From: Mucilaginibacter sp.
Lineage (GTDB): Bacteria; Bacteroidota; Bacteroidia; Sphingobacteriales; Sphingobacteriaceae
Assembly (NCBI RefSeq): GCF_028288225.1
Contig: NZ_JAQBOC010000058.1
Coordinates: 1 to 64,000, forward strand
Length of the DNA stretch: 64,000 bases
Direction of reading: 5' to 3'
A program made the position numbers and the translations under genes. Positions 35,222-44,338 of the stretch are shown here, one piece after another; the stretch's first letter is position 1, and every line of letters starts with the position of its first letter. The notes under the pieces are model-generated. The model had not been told where the DNA came from, did not search any database, and saw nothing but the letters and a program-made list of their open reading frames with translations.

Positions 35222-36913
35222 TTACCTTGTTGCTTTATAAGGCTTAGCCTTTTTAACACCGTAATGTGGTTTGCCTTCAGGATGAATTTCAGGCGCGCCA
35301 ACCAATGTCATTGCGCAACGGAAACCAACTTCGGCGCTTGCATCATCCTCGTTCATAAAACGGCGGGTTGCAGGATTTAACCAAAATGCCATATCGTTCC
35401 ATGATCCGCCTTTGTAAACTTTTGAATGGTCATTTACCAATGTGGTTTTTCCATACAATGCTGAGCTAACAGTGTCATTATAACCCCTGTAATCCGCATT
35501 ATAAGGCTTACCGGCTAAATCATTTTTCTGACCCGGTATAGCTGAAGCGGCGGCCGTCGCGCCTGGAGCAGCCGCTGTGCCAGGTGCTGCATTTGGATCG
35601 GTACCATTAGCTTGTGATTGTTGCAAGGCAACCAGCTCGCTGTATTTCATTTTTTTGTTTGATTTAGATGGATCCTTTATAGGGCGTCCATATTTATCTT
35701 TTGCATATTGGCCTTTTGTAGCATCAGACAAGCGTTTATTGGTAAACTCGTTACCACGAAATGGGTTAAAATCATCAAACTCTTCAAATGAGGTTTGGCG
35801 ATAAGTATCCTGTACCCACTCATTTACGTTTCCGGCCATATTATATAAGCCAAAATCATTTGGTGGATATTGTCTTACCGGTGCAGTAATATCTGCCTTA
35901 TCATTCAGGTATCCGCCAACACCTGCATTATCACCAAGGCCACGTTTAAAGTTGGCCAATATTAAACCCCGGGTAGCTTTTTTTGATGACCTTACACCCA
36001 GGCCATTCCATGGGTAAACTTTATTATCATCAATGTTTTCAAATTGTGTATTGCCTATTAATGCTAAGGCTGCATATTCCCACTCGGCCTCTGATGGCAA
36101 ACGGTAACCTTGTTTTAAAATCCCGTCTTCCAAACGTACCGGCCTTACGGCTTTACCTCCACCTTTACCATTTGCACCAACGGCAGCTTTTGCATTAGGG
36201 CTTAAATCCGGCAACATTTTTTTACCATCAACCCCTGCACCCCTTATTTGCCCGTTAAGGTAAATGTCAGTATTAAAAGGTTCTTTATTTGTAGGAGCTG
36301 GGGCAGCATTTTTACCCTTACCTTTACCGCCACCGGCTACATCTTTCCATGCAACCAGGTTTCCGCGTTCGCGTAAAATGTTTTCGTTTGTGCGGTCGGT
36401 TCTCCACTGGCAATAATCTTGTGCCTGATCCCAGGTTACACCCACAACGGGATAATCCTGGAAGGCTGGGTGCCTTAGATAGTTATCAACATACGGCTCA
36501 TTGTATGATAGGGGCTTGCGCCATACTAACGTATCGGGTAGTGCATTGTAATACAGTTCGCGATCTTGCGGATAAGTAATATTTATCCAGTGCAGGTAAT
36601 CAAGCCAGTCCTGGTTGGCAACTTCTGTTTCATCCATATAAAACGAAGGTATTGTTACCCTGCGTCGTACATTATTATAATCATAAGTAACATCCTGATC
36701 TGCACTGCCACCTACCACAAAAGTACCACCCTCAATAGGGATAAGTCCTGGTCCGGGTGATGGGTGCGTTTGCCTGAACCGCTCATAACCGCCATTTGTT
36801 TTGTCGTTATAAGCCATCCCGGTTTTTTCAGACTGCTGATGTTTACTGCAGCTGCTCAACACCGCGCCTACGCCCAACAGTACCATTGCAGTTTTAGTAA
36901 AAAGTACTTTCAT
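35222..36913 (-). CDS. gldJ: Gliding/type IX secretion lipoprotein GldJ
   Basis: The 563-residue lipoprotein has a signal ending LSSC and a sulfatase-modifying-factor (FGE/SUMF1) fold: IPIEGGTFVVGG, MDETEVANQDWLDYL, GVTWDQAQDYCQWR, RLPSEAEWEYAA, NMAGNVNEWVQD and GGSWND to GFRCAM. GldJ is required for gliding and for stability of the secretion machinery in flavobacteria. Two low-complexity insertions are visible, one Gly/Lys/Pro-rich near residue 195 and one Ala/Pro/Gly-rich near 440-465. It diverges from porV. GldK is a related alternative; length and the NEPYV..Y.RHPAF motif favour GldJ. Confidence 0.85.
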   Translation of the reverse strand: MKVLFTKTAMVLLGVGAVLSSCSKHQQSEKTGMAYNDKTNGGYERFRQTHPSPGPGLIPIEGGTFVVGGSADQDVTYDYNNVRRRVTIPSFYMDETEVANQDWLDYLHWINITYPQDRELYYNALPDTLVWRKPLSYNEPYVDNYLRHPAFQDYPVVGVTWDQAQDYCQWRTDRTNENILRERGNLVAWKDVAGGGKGKGKNAAPAPTNKEPFNTDIYLNGQIRGAGVDGKKMLPDLSPNAKAAVGANGKGGGKAVRPVRLEDGILKQGYRLPSEAEWEYAALALIGNTQFENIDDNKVYPWNGLGVRSSKKATRGLILANFKRGLGDNAGVGGYLNDKADITAPVRQYPPNDFGLYNMAGNVNEWVQDTYRQTSFEEFDDFNPFRGNEFTNKRLSDATKGQYAKDKYGRPIKDPSKSNKKMKYSELVALQQSQANGTDPNAAPGTAAAPGATAAASAIPGQKNDLAGKPYNADYRGYNDTVSSALYGKTTLVNDHSKVYKGGSWNDMAFWLNPATRRFMNEDDASAEVGFRCAMTLVGAPEIHPEGKPHYGVKKAKPYKATR

Positions 36914-37145
36914 GTTTTTACAGTTAATTTAAAGGGTAAATTTAAAACATTTTGCCTCAAATGCTAATTATTTAGCCCAAATCTTCAAAAGAAATTAAAA
37001 CTTTATCGCCTTTTAAACGTAAATCTTTCGCTGGGAGTTACATATTCCATAAATATTTTGGTGGAAAACTTATTTGGATACTTGTACGTAATAGACAGCA
37101 ATTAGCATATATTTATTACTTTAAAAGTAAGAGTAAATTTCACAA

Positions 37146-38327
37146 ATGAAGTTTTTATACAGCAAAGCCATTATTATTAGTGCCTCGGTTTTACTGCCAG
37201 TATTGGCAATGTCACAAACAAGCTCCAATGGCTCAAATTACTCAACTTCTATCCCCACAGCTGTACCTTTCTTAAATATTACTCCTGATTCGCGCTCTGG
37301 CGCAATGGGGGATGCCGGTGTTGCGTTAACGCCTGATGTAAATGCTAACTACTGGAACCCGGCCAAGCTAGCCTATCTTGAAAGCAATGATAACGTTGCT
37401 TTATCATACAGCCCATGGTTGCGGCAACTGGTTCCGGATATTAGTTTATCATTTTTAAGTTATGCACATAAGCTGGACGACCGTAATACAATTGGTGCAT
37501 CATTACGCTATTTTAATTACGGCAGTATCCAGCTTACGGATCCCAATCAGATTAATCAGGGCACTTATACGCCTAATGAGTTTTTAATAAACACATCTTT
37601 CGCCCGCAAGTTTGGCGAAAGTCTTTCGCTTGGGCTAACCGTTGGTTTTATCCATTCCAACCTGTCAAATGCTTATTTTGCAACCGGATCAGGACAGCAG
37701 GCTAAAGCCGGTAACGCTTTATCTGCGGGTGTATCATTATATTACAACAAACCACTACAGGAGTTTGGGAATGATGCTATTTTCGCTTTTGGTACAAATA
37801 TCTCAAATATCGGTTCAAAGATCAGTTATAGCGATGCCGGTCCTAAATACTTTTTGCCCGCCAATTTAAAAATAGGCTTCGCCAATACTATCAACCTTGA
37901 TGATTATAACCAAATAACACTTACGGTTGATTTTAATAAACTTTTGGTGCCAACCCCGCCAATACGCGATGCCGATGGAAATATTATAAAGGGTAAGGAG
38001 GATAATATTTCAGTTCCTGCAGGTATTTTTGGTTCATTTGCAGATGCACCGGGTGGTTTTAGCGAAGAGCTGAAGGAAATTTCCATTTCACCTGGTTTTG
38101 AATACTGGTATAACCAGCTGTTTGCAATAAGAGCAGGCTACTTTTATCAAAATGCCAATAAAGGAGGAGCACATTATTTAACTGCAGGTATAGGATTAAA
38201 ATACGATAGCTATACTTTTGATTTTTCATACCTTGCTGCCAGCCAGCAAAATAGCCCTTTAGCCAATACTTTGCGTTTTACCATATCAGCCAGTTTTGGC
38301 GGCGAAAAAAACAAGAATAAAAGATAA
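37146..38327 (+). CDS. porV: Type IX secretion outer-membrane protein PorV (LptO)
   Basis: The 393-residue protein has a signal peptide (to about residue 24, MSQ) and an outer-membrane beta-barrel of the FadL-like PorV family. The family hallmark follows the signal: PFLNITPDSRSGAMGDAGVALTPD and NANYWNPAKLAY. The C-terminus ends in barrel strands (LRFTISASFGG). PorV shuttles cargo with C-terminal sorting domains to the attachment complex. Its usual partner porU is not in this window. It overlaps the ispF start by one base (TAATG). Confidence 0.9.
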   Translation: MKFLYSKAIIISASVLLPVLAMSQTSSNGSNYSTSIPTAVPFLNITPDSRSGAMGDAGVALTPDVNANYWNPAKLAYLESNDNVALSYSPWLRQLVPDISLSFLSYAHKLDDRNTIGASLRYFNYGSIQLTDPNQINQGTYTPNEFLINTSFARKFGESLSLGLTVGFIHSNLSNAYFATGSGQQAKAGNALSAGVSLYYNKPLQEFGNDAIFAFGTNISNIGSKISYSDAGPKYFLPANLKIGFANTINLDDYNQITLTVDFNKLLVPTPPIRDADGNIIKGKEDNISVPAGIFGSFADAPGGFSEELKEISISPGFEYWYNQLFAIRAGYFYQNANKGGAHYLTAGIGLKYDSYTFDFSYLAASQQNSPLANTLRFTISASFGGEKNKNKR

Positions 38328-38809
38328 TGGGGAAAATTAGGGTAGGGTTTGGGTTTGATGTACACCAGTTAAAAGAACAGCACCCATTTATTTTAGGAGG
38401 TGTTAATTTAGAGCACCATGCCGGCGCGTTCGGCCATTCAGATGCTGATGTTTTATTACACGCAATTTGCGATGCATTATTGGGTGCAGCTAACCTGCGG
38501 GATATTGGCCACCATTTTTCAAATACGGATGTGCGTTGGAAAGGCATCAGCAGCCTGGTACTGTTGCAACATGTAATGGTGCTGCTGCGGGAAAAAGGCT
38601 GGGAAATTAACAATATAGATGGGATGGTGTGCCTTGAAGCACCCAAAATAAATCCACATATTCCTGCTATGCAGGCTAACATTGCCGAAGCTGCCGGCAT
38701 TGACGCTGATGATATCTCCATAAAAGCCACCACAAATGAAAAACTAGGCTTTATAGGCCGCGAAGAAGGCATTGTTGCTTACGCAGTTTGTTTGATAGAG
38801 AAGGTTTAA
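38327..38809 (+). CDS. ispF: 2-C-methyl-D-erythritol 2,4-cyclodiphosphate synthase
   Basis: The 160-residue enzyme of the MEP isoprenoid pathway forms the cyclic diphosphate. Zn-binding DVH is in FGFDVHQL, the third ligand His is in HSDADVLLHAI, and the DIGHHF and TTNEKLGFIGREEGI motifs are present. dxs, the first enzyme of the same pathway, lies at the right edge of the window. Coupling to porV by a one-base overlap is unusual in functional terms. Confidence 0.97.
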   Translation: MGKIRVGFGFDVHQLKEQHPFILGGVNLEHHAGAFGHSDADVLLHAICDALLGAANLRDIGHHFSNTDVRWKGISSLVLLQHVMVLLREKGWEINNIDGMVCLEAPKINPHIPAMQANIAEAAGIDADDISIKATTNEKLGFIGREEGIVAYAVCLIEKV

Positions 38810-38825
38810 CCCTCAGTCCGTCAGA

Positions 38826-39191
38826 TTATGATTTGGGAATATCTTCCGAATTATCAGTTTTTATAGTTTCCATGTCCCTAAGCTCAAATGTGAGATTTAC
38901 AGACTTGCTGCCGTTAGGCCTTGTACGATGATTTGTGTTTTTGGGAACAGTAAATAATTGCCCCGGTAACAATTCTATCATGGTATTTTCAAGGTCAATA
39001 AATAGGGAACCTTCAATAACTAAAAAACTTTCATCAGAATTTGGATGTAAATGCCAGTAAAATGGCTGAGTCATAACGCTAACCCGTATCACGTGGTCGT
39101 TAATAAAAGCAAGAGGTATGTTTTTATATATGTCGCTGATTTCGGCTGTTTTGCCGCTAATATCAATTACCGTAAGCACCGGTGTTTCCAT
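38826..39191 (-). CDS. Small cupin-domain protein
   Basis: The 121-residue single-domain cupin has a metal-binding motif HLHPNSDESFLVIEG (two His and a Glu) and a second motif with His in NTNHRTR. The substrate is unknown; such proteins include isomerases, dioxygenases and sugar- or auxin-binding proteins. It is convergent with ispF, 16 bases apart. Confidence 0.82.
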   Translation of the reverse strand: METPVLTVIDISGKTAEISDIYKNIPLAFINDHVIRVSVMTQPFYWHLHPNSDESFLVIEGSLFIDLENTMIELLPGQLFTVPKNTNHRTRPNGSKSVNLTFELRDMETIKTDNSEDIPKS

Positions 39192-39265
39192 AAATAACTG
39201 ATTTATCGTTCCTGTCCATGTTTCAGAAACAGTTTAAGCGCAACTAATCTCTATGGTTAAGTTAG

Positions 39266-39326
39266 CAGTCTTAAGTCAAAATTTGTCTTTTTCTGACTTA
39301 GAACTCAAGACTTTCGACTCAAGACT
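39266..39326. repeat. Dispersed inverted repeat family 'aagtcttgagtc' (copy after the synthase gene)
   Basis: AGCAGTCTTAAGTC, GAACTCAAGACTTTCGACTCAAGACT and an AAATTTGTC centre place it in the same family as 7711-7808. It lies between the divergent cupin gene and the 3' end of the large synthase gene. Confidence 0.6.
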
Positions 39327-39353
39327 AAATATCAAATCATATATGTCACCACA

Positions 39354-42300
39354 CTAGTCACTACCAACAGGCACATCCTTCTTAATAATCACATTCCCGG
39401 TACGCTTTAATGCCCCCCAGCCGCTAAGCTCACCTTTTAAGGCCTTACGGATGGATTTGAACAATACATAGTACATCAACTGGCGCCATATAAATCGCTG
39501 AGGTATAATGTAAACCAGCTTTTTGTAATCTTCCTTTTCCATCCAGAATGCAATAATGGCCACTATAAAATCAATTACTACAAACGCAGCATAAAAGAAA
39601 AGAATCTTGCCGGGCTTATCGCTAAATAAGCCAAATATCATTATCAGGTCGGCAAGCGGGGAGAATAGCGGCAACACGATCTGGAAGATGAGGATGTTTG
39701 GCATGCCCACCATGCCAAAAAACTTATATTTTTTATTGAAAAGCGCATCCTTGTTTTTCCAGAAGCTTTGTATTACGCCAAAGCTCCAGCGGAAACGTTG
39801 CTTTAACAAGCCGCCAAGCGTTTCAGGTGCTTCGGTATAAGCAACTGCTTCTGCACAGTTTTTTACAATATACCCTTGCTTTAATATACGCATGGTAAGG
39901 TCGCAATCTTCTGCCAGGGTATCATAAGTAAATCCACCCGCCTGGTAAATAGCCGACTTGCGGAATGCCCCAATAGCACCCGGAACAACGGTGATGCTGT
40001 TGATCAGATCAAAGGCCCGGCGATCCATGTTTTGAGATGTAATATATTCGATAGACTGCCAGCGGGTGATCAGGTTATTTTCATTACCTACTTTAACGGT
40101 ACCTGCAACTGCACCAATTTCATCATCAGAAAAATAGGTCATCAAATGGTATACAGCATCGTCTTTTAGCTGTGTATCCGCATCAATACAAACTACAAAT
40201 TCATACTGTGCATAGCTAATGCCAAAGTTTAATGCCGATGCCTTGCCACCATTGGGTTTAGTTAACACTTTTACCAAAGGATGCTTTCCATAAGCATCAT
40301 TAACAAGTTCATAGGTTTTATCATTCGACCCGTCATCGACAAAGATTATCTCAAATATATTATACTCAGTTTTAAGTAAGCTTTGGATTGTTTTAATAGC
40401 GGTAACTTCTTCATTATAACCTGGTACAATTATACTTACCGGTGGCAGCGTGGAAAGATCAGCAACTGTACGATTTGTTTTTTTGTCATCTGCATATTGT
40501 CTTACAGCAAGTATTCCAATAAGTACCACCCGGCCTACGGCAAGAAAAATAGCCGACAGGAACAGGTAAAGTAAAAACCAGTTACCATAAAAATAAAACT
40601 GGATCAGCAGGTTATACAAAGAGCCTAACACGCCTGAATTGGCATCATCTTGTATAGGCGGCATCAGGTCGTCTTTGGTTTTACCTAAGACATCGGCTAT
40701 GGTAGTAAATTTATAACCATGACTTTTGAAAAAATGTATAATTTCAGGCAATGCTTTTACAGTTTCTTCACGGGTATCGCCGCCTGCATCATGCAGTAAC
40801 AGCATAGAGCCATTGTCTTTTTGCCGAATGGTACGGGCGACAATACTGTCTGCAGTTACACCTGGCTGCCAGTCCCATGGGTCAATTGATTCGCCAATAT
40901 TAATATAGCTTTGCTTGCGGCTTTCGGCTACTGGAATAACCTCAGCCAGTGTTTGTGGTTCAGCATCAGCATTAAACGGCGGGCGGAACAATATGGTACT
41001 TCTGCCGGTTACCGATTCAATCAGCTTTCGGGTTGCGTTTAGTTCAAGATTTACTCTTGATATACTAACTGTAGAGATATCCGGATGAAAGAAAGTATGG
41101 TTGCCAATTTCATACCCCTCTTCAAACTCTCTGCGAAGGATAGAAATATTTTTTTCAGCCATTGAGCCGACCACAAAAAATGCGGCAGGCACATGTTCGC
41201 GTTTTAAAATATCTAATATACGTGGCGTATAGTCAGGGTCGGGGCCATCATCAAACGTTAAAACTATTTTGCCCGGTGCATAACCGTATTTTTTTATTAC
41301 ATATTTGGTTGGTAATTTAATGTAGCTTTGATTGGTTATAACAAAGTTCGTTGTATCCATCCGCACATCAATTTGTCCGGGAGTTGGCGTAGTTATCAGG
41401 TCCAGCACCTCGCCGTCACCATCATAGTTTATCTTATTATTTAAACCTACGGTAGTTAACCGTTTTACATCTATCCCTGTTTTTTTCAACGAGTCGGTTG
41501 ACAGGTTCTTTTGGAAAAATGTCCATAAACGGGGATCCTCTGATCCTAAGCGCCACAAGGCAACACCTCCCGTAGCCCAGTCATCCGCCTGGCGGATGAT
41601 GTTAAAGTTGGTGGCAGCATCGGTAAAATATACGGTATGTTCTAAGCTGTCATCATCAAAATAGGTATAATGAAGATTTGCTGACATAGAGTCGAAGGCG
41701 ATCTTACTTTTATTTTCCTGCGCAACACTTATAGCCTGGGGATAGCCTATAGCTTTTCCTATACTGCCTTCTGGCCAATCATATGCGCCACCTGCAACGG
41801 TTAGTATTACTTTTTCGCTTGGAATCCGGGTGCAAACATCATCCAGTATTTTTTCAACCCAGTGCTGGTTTGAAAGATCGCCGGCATTACTGTTTTCGTT
41901 GTGCTGATCAATAGCCATTACAAACAAAAAATCGTTTACATGCTGCAATCTTTCCAGGTTAAACTGTTCATCGTCCGGAATTACGTTTTGTGTTACCAAA
42001 AGGCCCGCAGGGTGCAATATGGCATACAGGTCATTTTCAAAGGCAATATAGTTTTTGCTGTTGCGATTTTTTATTTCATCAAAATCAAGGTTAACGCCCT
42101 GAAATTTAAATTTTTGCAGCTGGCGTACAATGCTTTGTATAAATCCGATCCTAAGCTTTTTATCTTTTATAATTCGCTCAACATCTTTACTGTCATATCC
42201 GCCCTTAGTATTATTAACGTTAACGTAGTTTGATAACGTCATCAACACAGGCTTTTTATATTTTTTATTCAAATTTATAAGCCCTGTATCAACATTGGCA

Positions 42301-42731
42301 ACAATTGTATCGGTTTTGGGCTTTATAAAAAAACCTTCGCTCACAACCATATCCAGTTTGGCGATATGTTCTGCAAGTGAGTTATAGGCCTGAGCTTCCC
42401 ATGGCCTGTAAAAGGCGGCATTTATCCGGTCTTTGTTATTGGGGCGTTTTAGCTGATGTAAGTGACGGGCGATAGACAATTTTTGTATTTCGCGTTTATC
42501 AATTTTAAAATCCTTGAATTTTTTAGATTTTTTTAATTGATCAAGCTCTTCTTTGGTAAGTTTTTTGGGGGCCGGGTTTAAGTTTGGTAAACTGGGGTAT
42601 TGTTTTGAAGTAACTGTAATTGCAGCAGCCACAACACTGGCAACCAGCACAATAATGAGTGCGCGGCTAAGCCACTTAAAACGGATCCATCTACTCGGGG
42701 TATCAGTTTGAAAAACCTGTTTATTGGACAT
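39354..42731 (-). CDS. Trifunctional GH18-like / CE4 deacetylase / GT2 glycosyltransferase membrane protein
   Basis: The 1125-residue protein has a short cytoplasmic N-terminus, a membrane helix (about 22-42), a GH18-like domain (about 100-430), a CE4 deacetylase domain (about 485-690: TFDDG 492-496, HTFFH 545-549, RPPF 583-586, LLLHD 644-648), a helix (about 716-745), a GT2 domain (DDGS 799-802, DAD 850-852, EDCD 941-944, QRFRW 978-982) and C-terminal helices. Predicted to polymerise a beta-linked N-acetylhexosamine polymer and deacetylate or trim it outside the membrane. In the GH18 motif (QGVNLDFDE, 211-219) Asp218 stands where the catalytic Glu is expected, so hydrolase activity is doubtful. 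Confidence 0.9.
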   Translation of the reverse strand: MSNKQVFQTDTPSRWIRFKWLSRALIIVLVASVVAAAITVTSKQYPSLPNLNPAPKKLTKEELDQLKKSKKFKDFKIDKREIQKLSIARHLHQLKRPNNKDRINAAFYRPWEAQAYNSLAEHIAKLDMVVSEGFFIKPKTDTIVANVDTGLINLNKKYKKPVLMTLSNYVNVNNTKGGYDSKDVERIIKDKKLRIGFIQSIVRQLQKFKFQGVNLDFDEIKNRNSKNYIAFENDLYAILHPAGLLVTQNVIPDDEQFNLERLQHVNDFLFVMAIDQHNENSNAGDLSNQHWVEKILDDVCTRIPSEKVILTVAGGAYDWPEGSIGKAIGYPQAISVAQENKSKIAFDSMSANLHYTYFDDDSLEHTVYFTDAATNFNIIRQADDWATGGVALWRLGSEDPRLWTFFQKNLSTDSLKKTGIDVKRLTTVGLNNKINYDGDGEVLDLITTPTPGQIDVRMDTTNFVITNQSYIKLPTKYVIKKYGYAPGKIVLTFDDGPDPDYTPRILDILKREHVPAAFFVVGSMAEKNISILRREFEEGYEIGNHTFFHPDISTVSISRVNLELNATRKLIESVTGRSTILFRPPFNADAEPQTLAEVIPVAESRKQSYINIGESIDPWDWQPGVTADSIVARTIRQKDNGSMLLLHDAGGDTREETVKALPEIIHFFKSHGYKFTTIADVLGKTKDDLMPPIQDDANSGVLGSLYNLLIQFYFYGNWFLLYLFLSAIFLAVGRVVLIGILAVRQYADDKKTNRTVADLSTLPPVSIIVPGYNEEVTAIKTIQSLLKTEYNIFEIIFVDDGSNDKTYELVNDAYGKHPLVKVLTKPNGGKASALNFGISYAQYEFVVCIDADTQLKDDAVYHLMTYFSDDEIGAVAGTVKVGNENNLITRWQSIEYITSQNMDRRAFDLINSITVVPGAIGAFRKSAIYQAGGFTYDTLAEDCDLTMRILKQGYIVKNCAEAVAYTEAPETLGGLLKQRFRWSFGVIQSFWKNKDALFNKKYKFFGMVGMPNILIFQIVLPLFSPLADLIMIFGLFSDKPGKILFFYAAFVVIDFIVAIIAFWMEKEDYKKLVYIIPQRFIWRQLMYYVLFKSIRKALKGELSGWGALKRTGNVIIKKDVPVGSD

Positions 42732-42786
42732 TAAATTTTTTTAAATAAAATACTATTTTGCTTTTAGGGTATATAAATGGTTTATT

Positions 42787-42948
42787 TTATTTGTTTGATT
42801 TGCCAGCTTCGATAGCTGAAAAATCAACGCCGCACTTACAGTTACTTCCGCAGCTTTTTTTTGTAAACAAGTTTTTATAAACAAGCCTGCAAACATAAAA
42901 TACTGCTGCTGCAAATAGTATTGCTATTATAATTACCTGGATATTCAC
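42787..42948 (-). CDS. Short Cys-rich membrane protein (FeoB-associated type)
   Basis: A 53-residue product starts with GTG at 42948. One membrane helix (about residues 4-22) is followed by a basic stretch and a Cys cluster, CGSNCKC. This layout matches the small FeoB-associated Cys-rich membrane proteins, though no feoB is nearby. TAAATTTG, a -7-like box, lies directly before the GTG. The rest of the 42732-43071 gap shows no other gene. Confidence 0.6.
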   Translation of the reverse strand: MNIQVIIIAILFAAAVFYVCRLVYKNLFTKKSCGSNCKCGVDFSAIEAGKSNK

Positions 42949-43071
42949 GTCACAAATTTACTACATTTTATATAATATATACGTAAGAGACAAGTGAAAT
43001 AGTATTTGGTTTAATCTGTAGAGAGTCAAGAATCAAGATGTCAGTAGTCAGGAAAGATATTGGAATAAATT

Positions 43072-44295
43072 TTATTTTTTAAATCTTGATTCCTGACTCT
43101 GTTCACCCGACATAAAAGCAATTGTGCCTCCTACCCAGTCAAAATCGTGGTTATAGCGTACACCAATCATTTTGCCACGGCTTAAACGGGCAAGATTGAT
43201 AGCCAAAGTAGGTTTTTTATCGCCATTTGGCCATAAGTACAATAGCCTTATCTCAACTTTTACACCACCGTCGGGTGCTTGTACTACTGGCTCGTAATTT
43301 ACTTTTTGCTGCAGGATCCAGTTTTCAGGATCTTTTATACTTTGGATGTCATCTTTTGCAATATCTATTATTACACCCTGTCCGGCAAAGGAAAATAGCG
43401 GTTTAAGCACATAGTTTTCGAGGTCAGCGGGGATTTCTTTTAGCTGATGTAAAAATTGTGTTTTGGGTATATAATCACCATTTAGAAAGGGCATGGTAAA
43501 TTTGCTTACGCGATAAAACCAGTTTGGATGGGTTATCCATTCCACATCAAGTGACTGCCTGATATCCACAGCCTTTTCAAAGATCTTTGGATCGCCTTCT
43601 ATCTCATCAAATATCAGCCGGTTATAAATCCGCCTGATGCGTTTTTTTTCGCCATTTACCCGGTAAAAAAGCTGGTCGCCTTCCTGTTCAAGGTCACTTA
43701 ATGAAACAACGGGCGTACCAATATATTTTTGAGTTAAATAAAAATCGACCACCGTTTTTTGTCTGGGTGCATTAACATCCATCAATACCACCTCGCCGGG
43801 CTCAAAGTCGCCAACAATAGTTTTTTTAAGCAGATCAATGTATGATGTTCTATCAAGTCCGCTGAAATATACTGTTTGATCGTTTGAGATCTCAAAATTA
43901 TCCTTGTAAGTATCGGCGAGGGTTACCTGGAAACCATATAGTGAAGGAAAACCTTGTAGTTCTATCAGTTTTGGAACGATGTTGCCAGCCTCATCCTTAC
44001 AAACCCCAAAATCAAGAGCGATAAAATGCGGATGATCATTCTCATTGGCTACACGCCATTTTTCGGGAATAGCCCTTTCGGTCAACTCTTTAAAATCAGG
44101 CTGCAGGATAGTATCAACAATATCACCCCCGGCCGAGATCAGATTATTACGAAAATCATCCGTCAAAAAAACTGGAGTTTCAGCAAGCCGGAAGGCAATA
44201 GGATTGTGTAGTCCCGCATTCAGATCCTTTAAAAAGTTTTGATACTTTTCTTCAGTGAAATTGGCGTTGAATGTTTTTCTGGCGGATGGGTTCAT
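43072..44295 (-). CDS. ATP-grasp-like protein of the amidoligase operon
   Basis: The 407-residue cytosolic protein has no signal peptide. The C-terminal part resembles an ATP-grasp module: LKPLFSFAGQGVIIDI (about 290-305) as the phosphate-loop region, WILQQKVNYEP (hinge), and KVEIRLLYLW with the late LAINLARLSRGKMIGVRYN. The N-terminal region (LIELQGFPSLYGFQ, VVLMDVNAPRQKTVVDFYL) is a preATP-grasp-like fold, with some resemblance to glutathionylspermidine-synthase-type enzymes. It is the last gene of a five-gene minus-strand cluster and probably forms a carboxylate-amine bond. The exact family is uncertain. Confidence 0.7.
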   Translation of the reverse strand: MNPSARKTFNANFTEEKYQNFLKDLNAGLHNPIAFRLAETPVFLTDDFRNNLISAGGDIVDTILQPDFKELTERAIPEKWRVANENDHPHFIALDFGVCKDEAGNIVPKLIELQGFPSLYGFQVTLADTYKDNFEISNDQTVYFSGLDRTSYIDLLKKTIVGDFEPGEVVLMDVNAPRQKTVVDFYLTQKYIGTPVVSLSDLEQEGDQLFYRVNGEKKRIRRIYNRLIFDEIEGDPKIFEKAVDIRQSLDVEWITHPNWFYRVSKFTMPFLNGDYIPKTQFLHQLKEIPADLENYVLKPLFSFAGQGVIIDIAKDDIQSIKDPENWILQQKVNYEPVVQAPDGGVKVEIRLLYLWPNGDKKPTLAINLARLSRGKMIGVRYNHDFDWVGGTIAFMSGEQSQESRFKK

Positions 44296-44338
44296 TGGAA
44301 ATAATATAGTAAATTCAAAAACCGGGCCCCAAACAGTA

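Noticed and set aside
36914..37145. A defined bidirectional promoter between gldJ and porV
   Set aside because: The region is A/T-rich but no TAnnTTTG box with a suitable -33 element was found on either strand.
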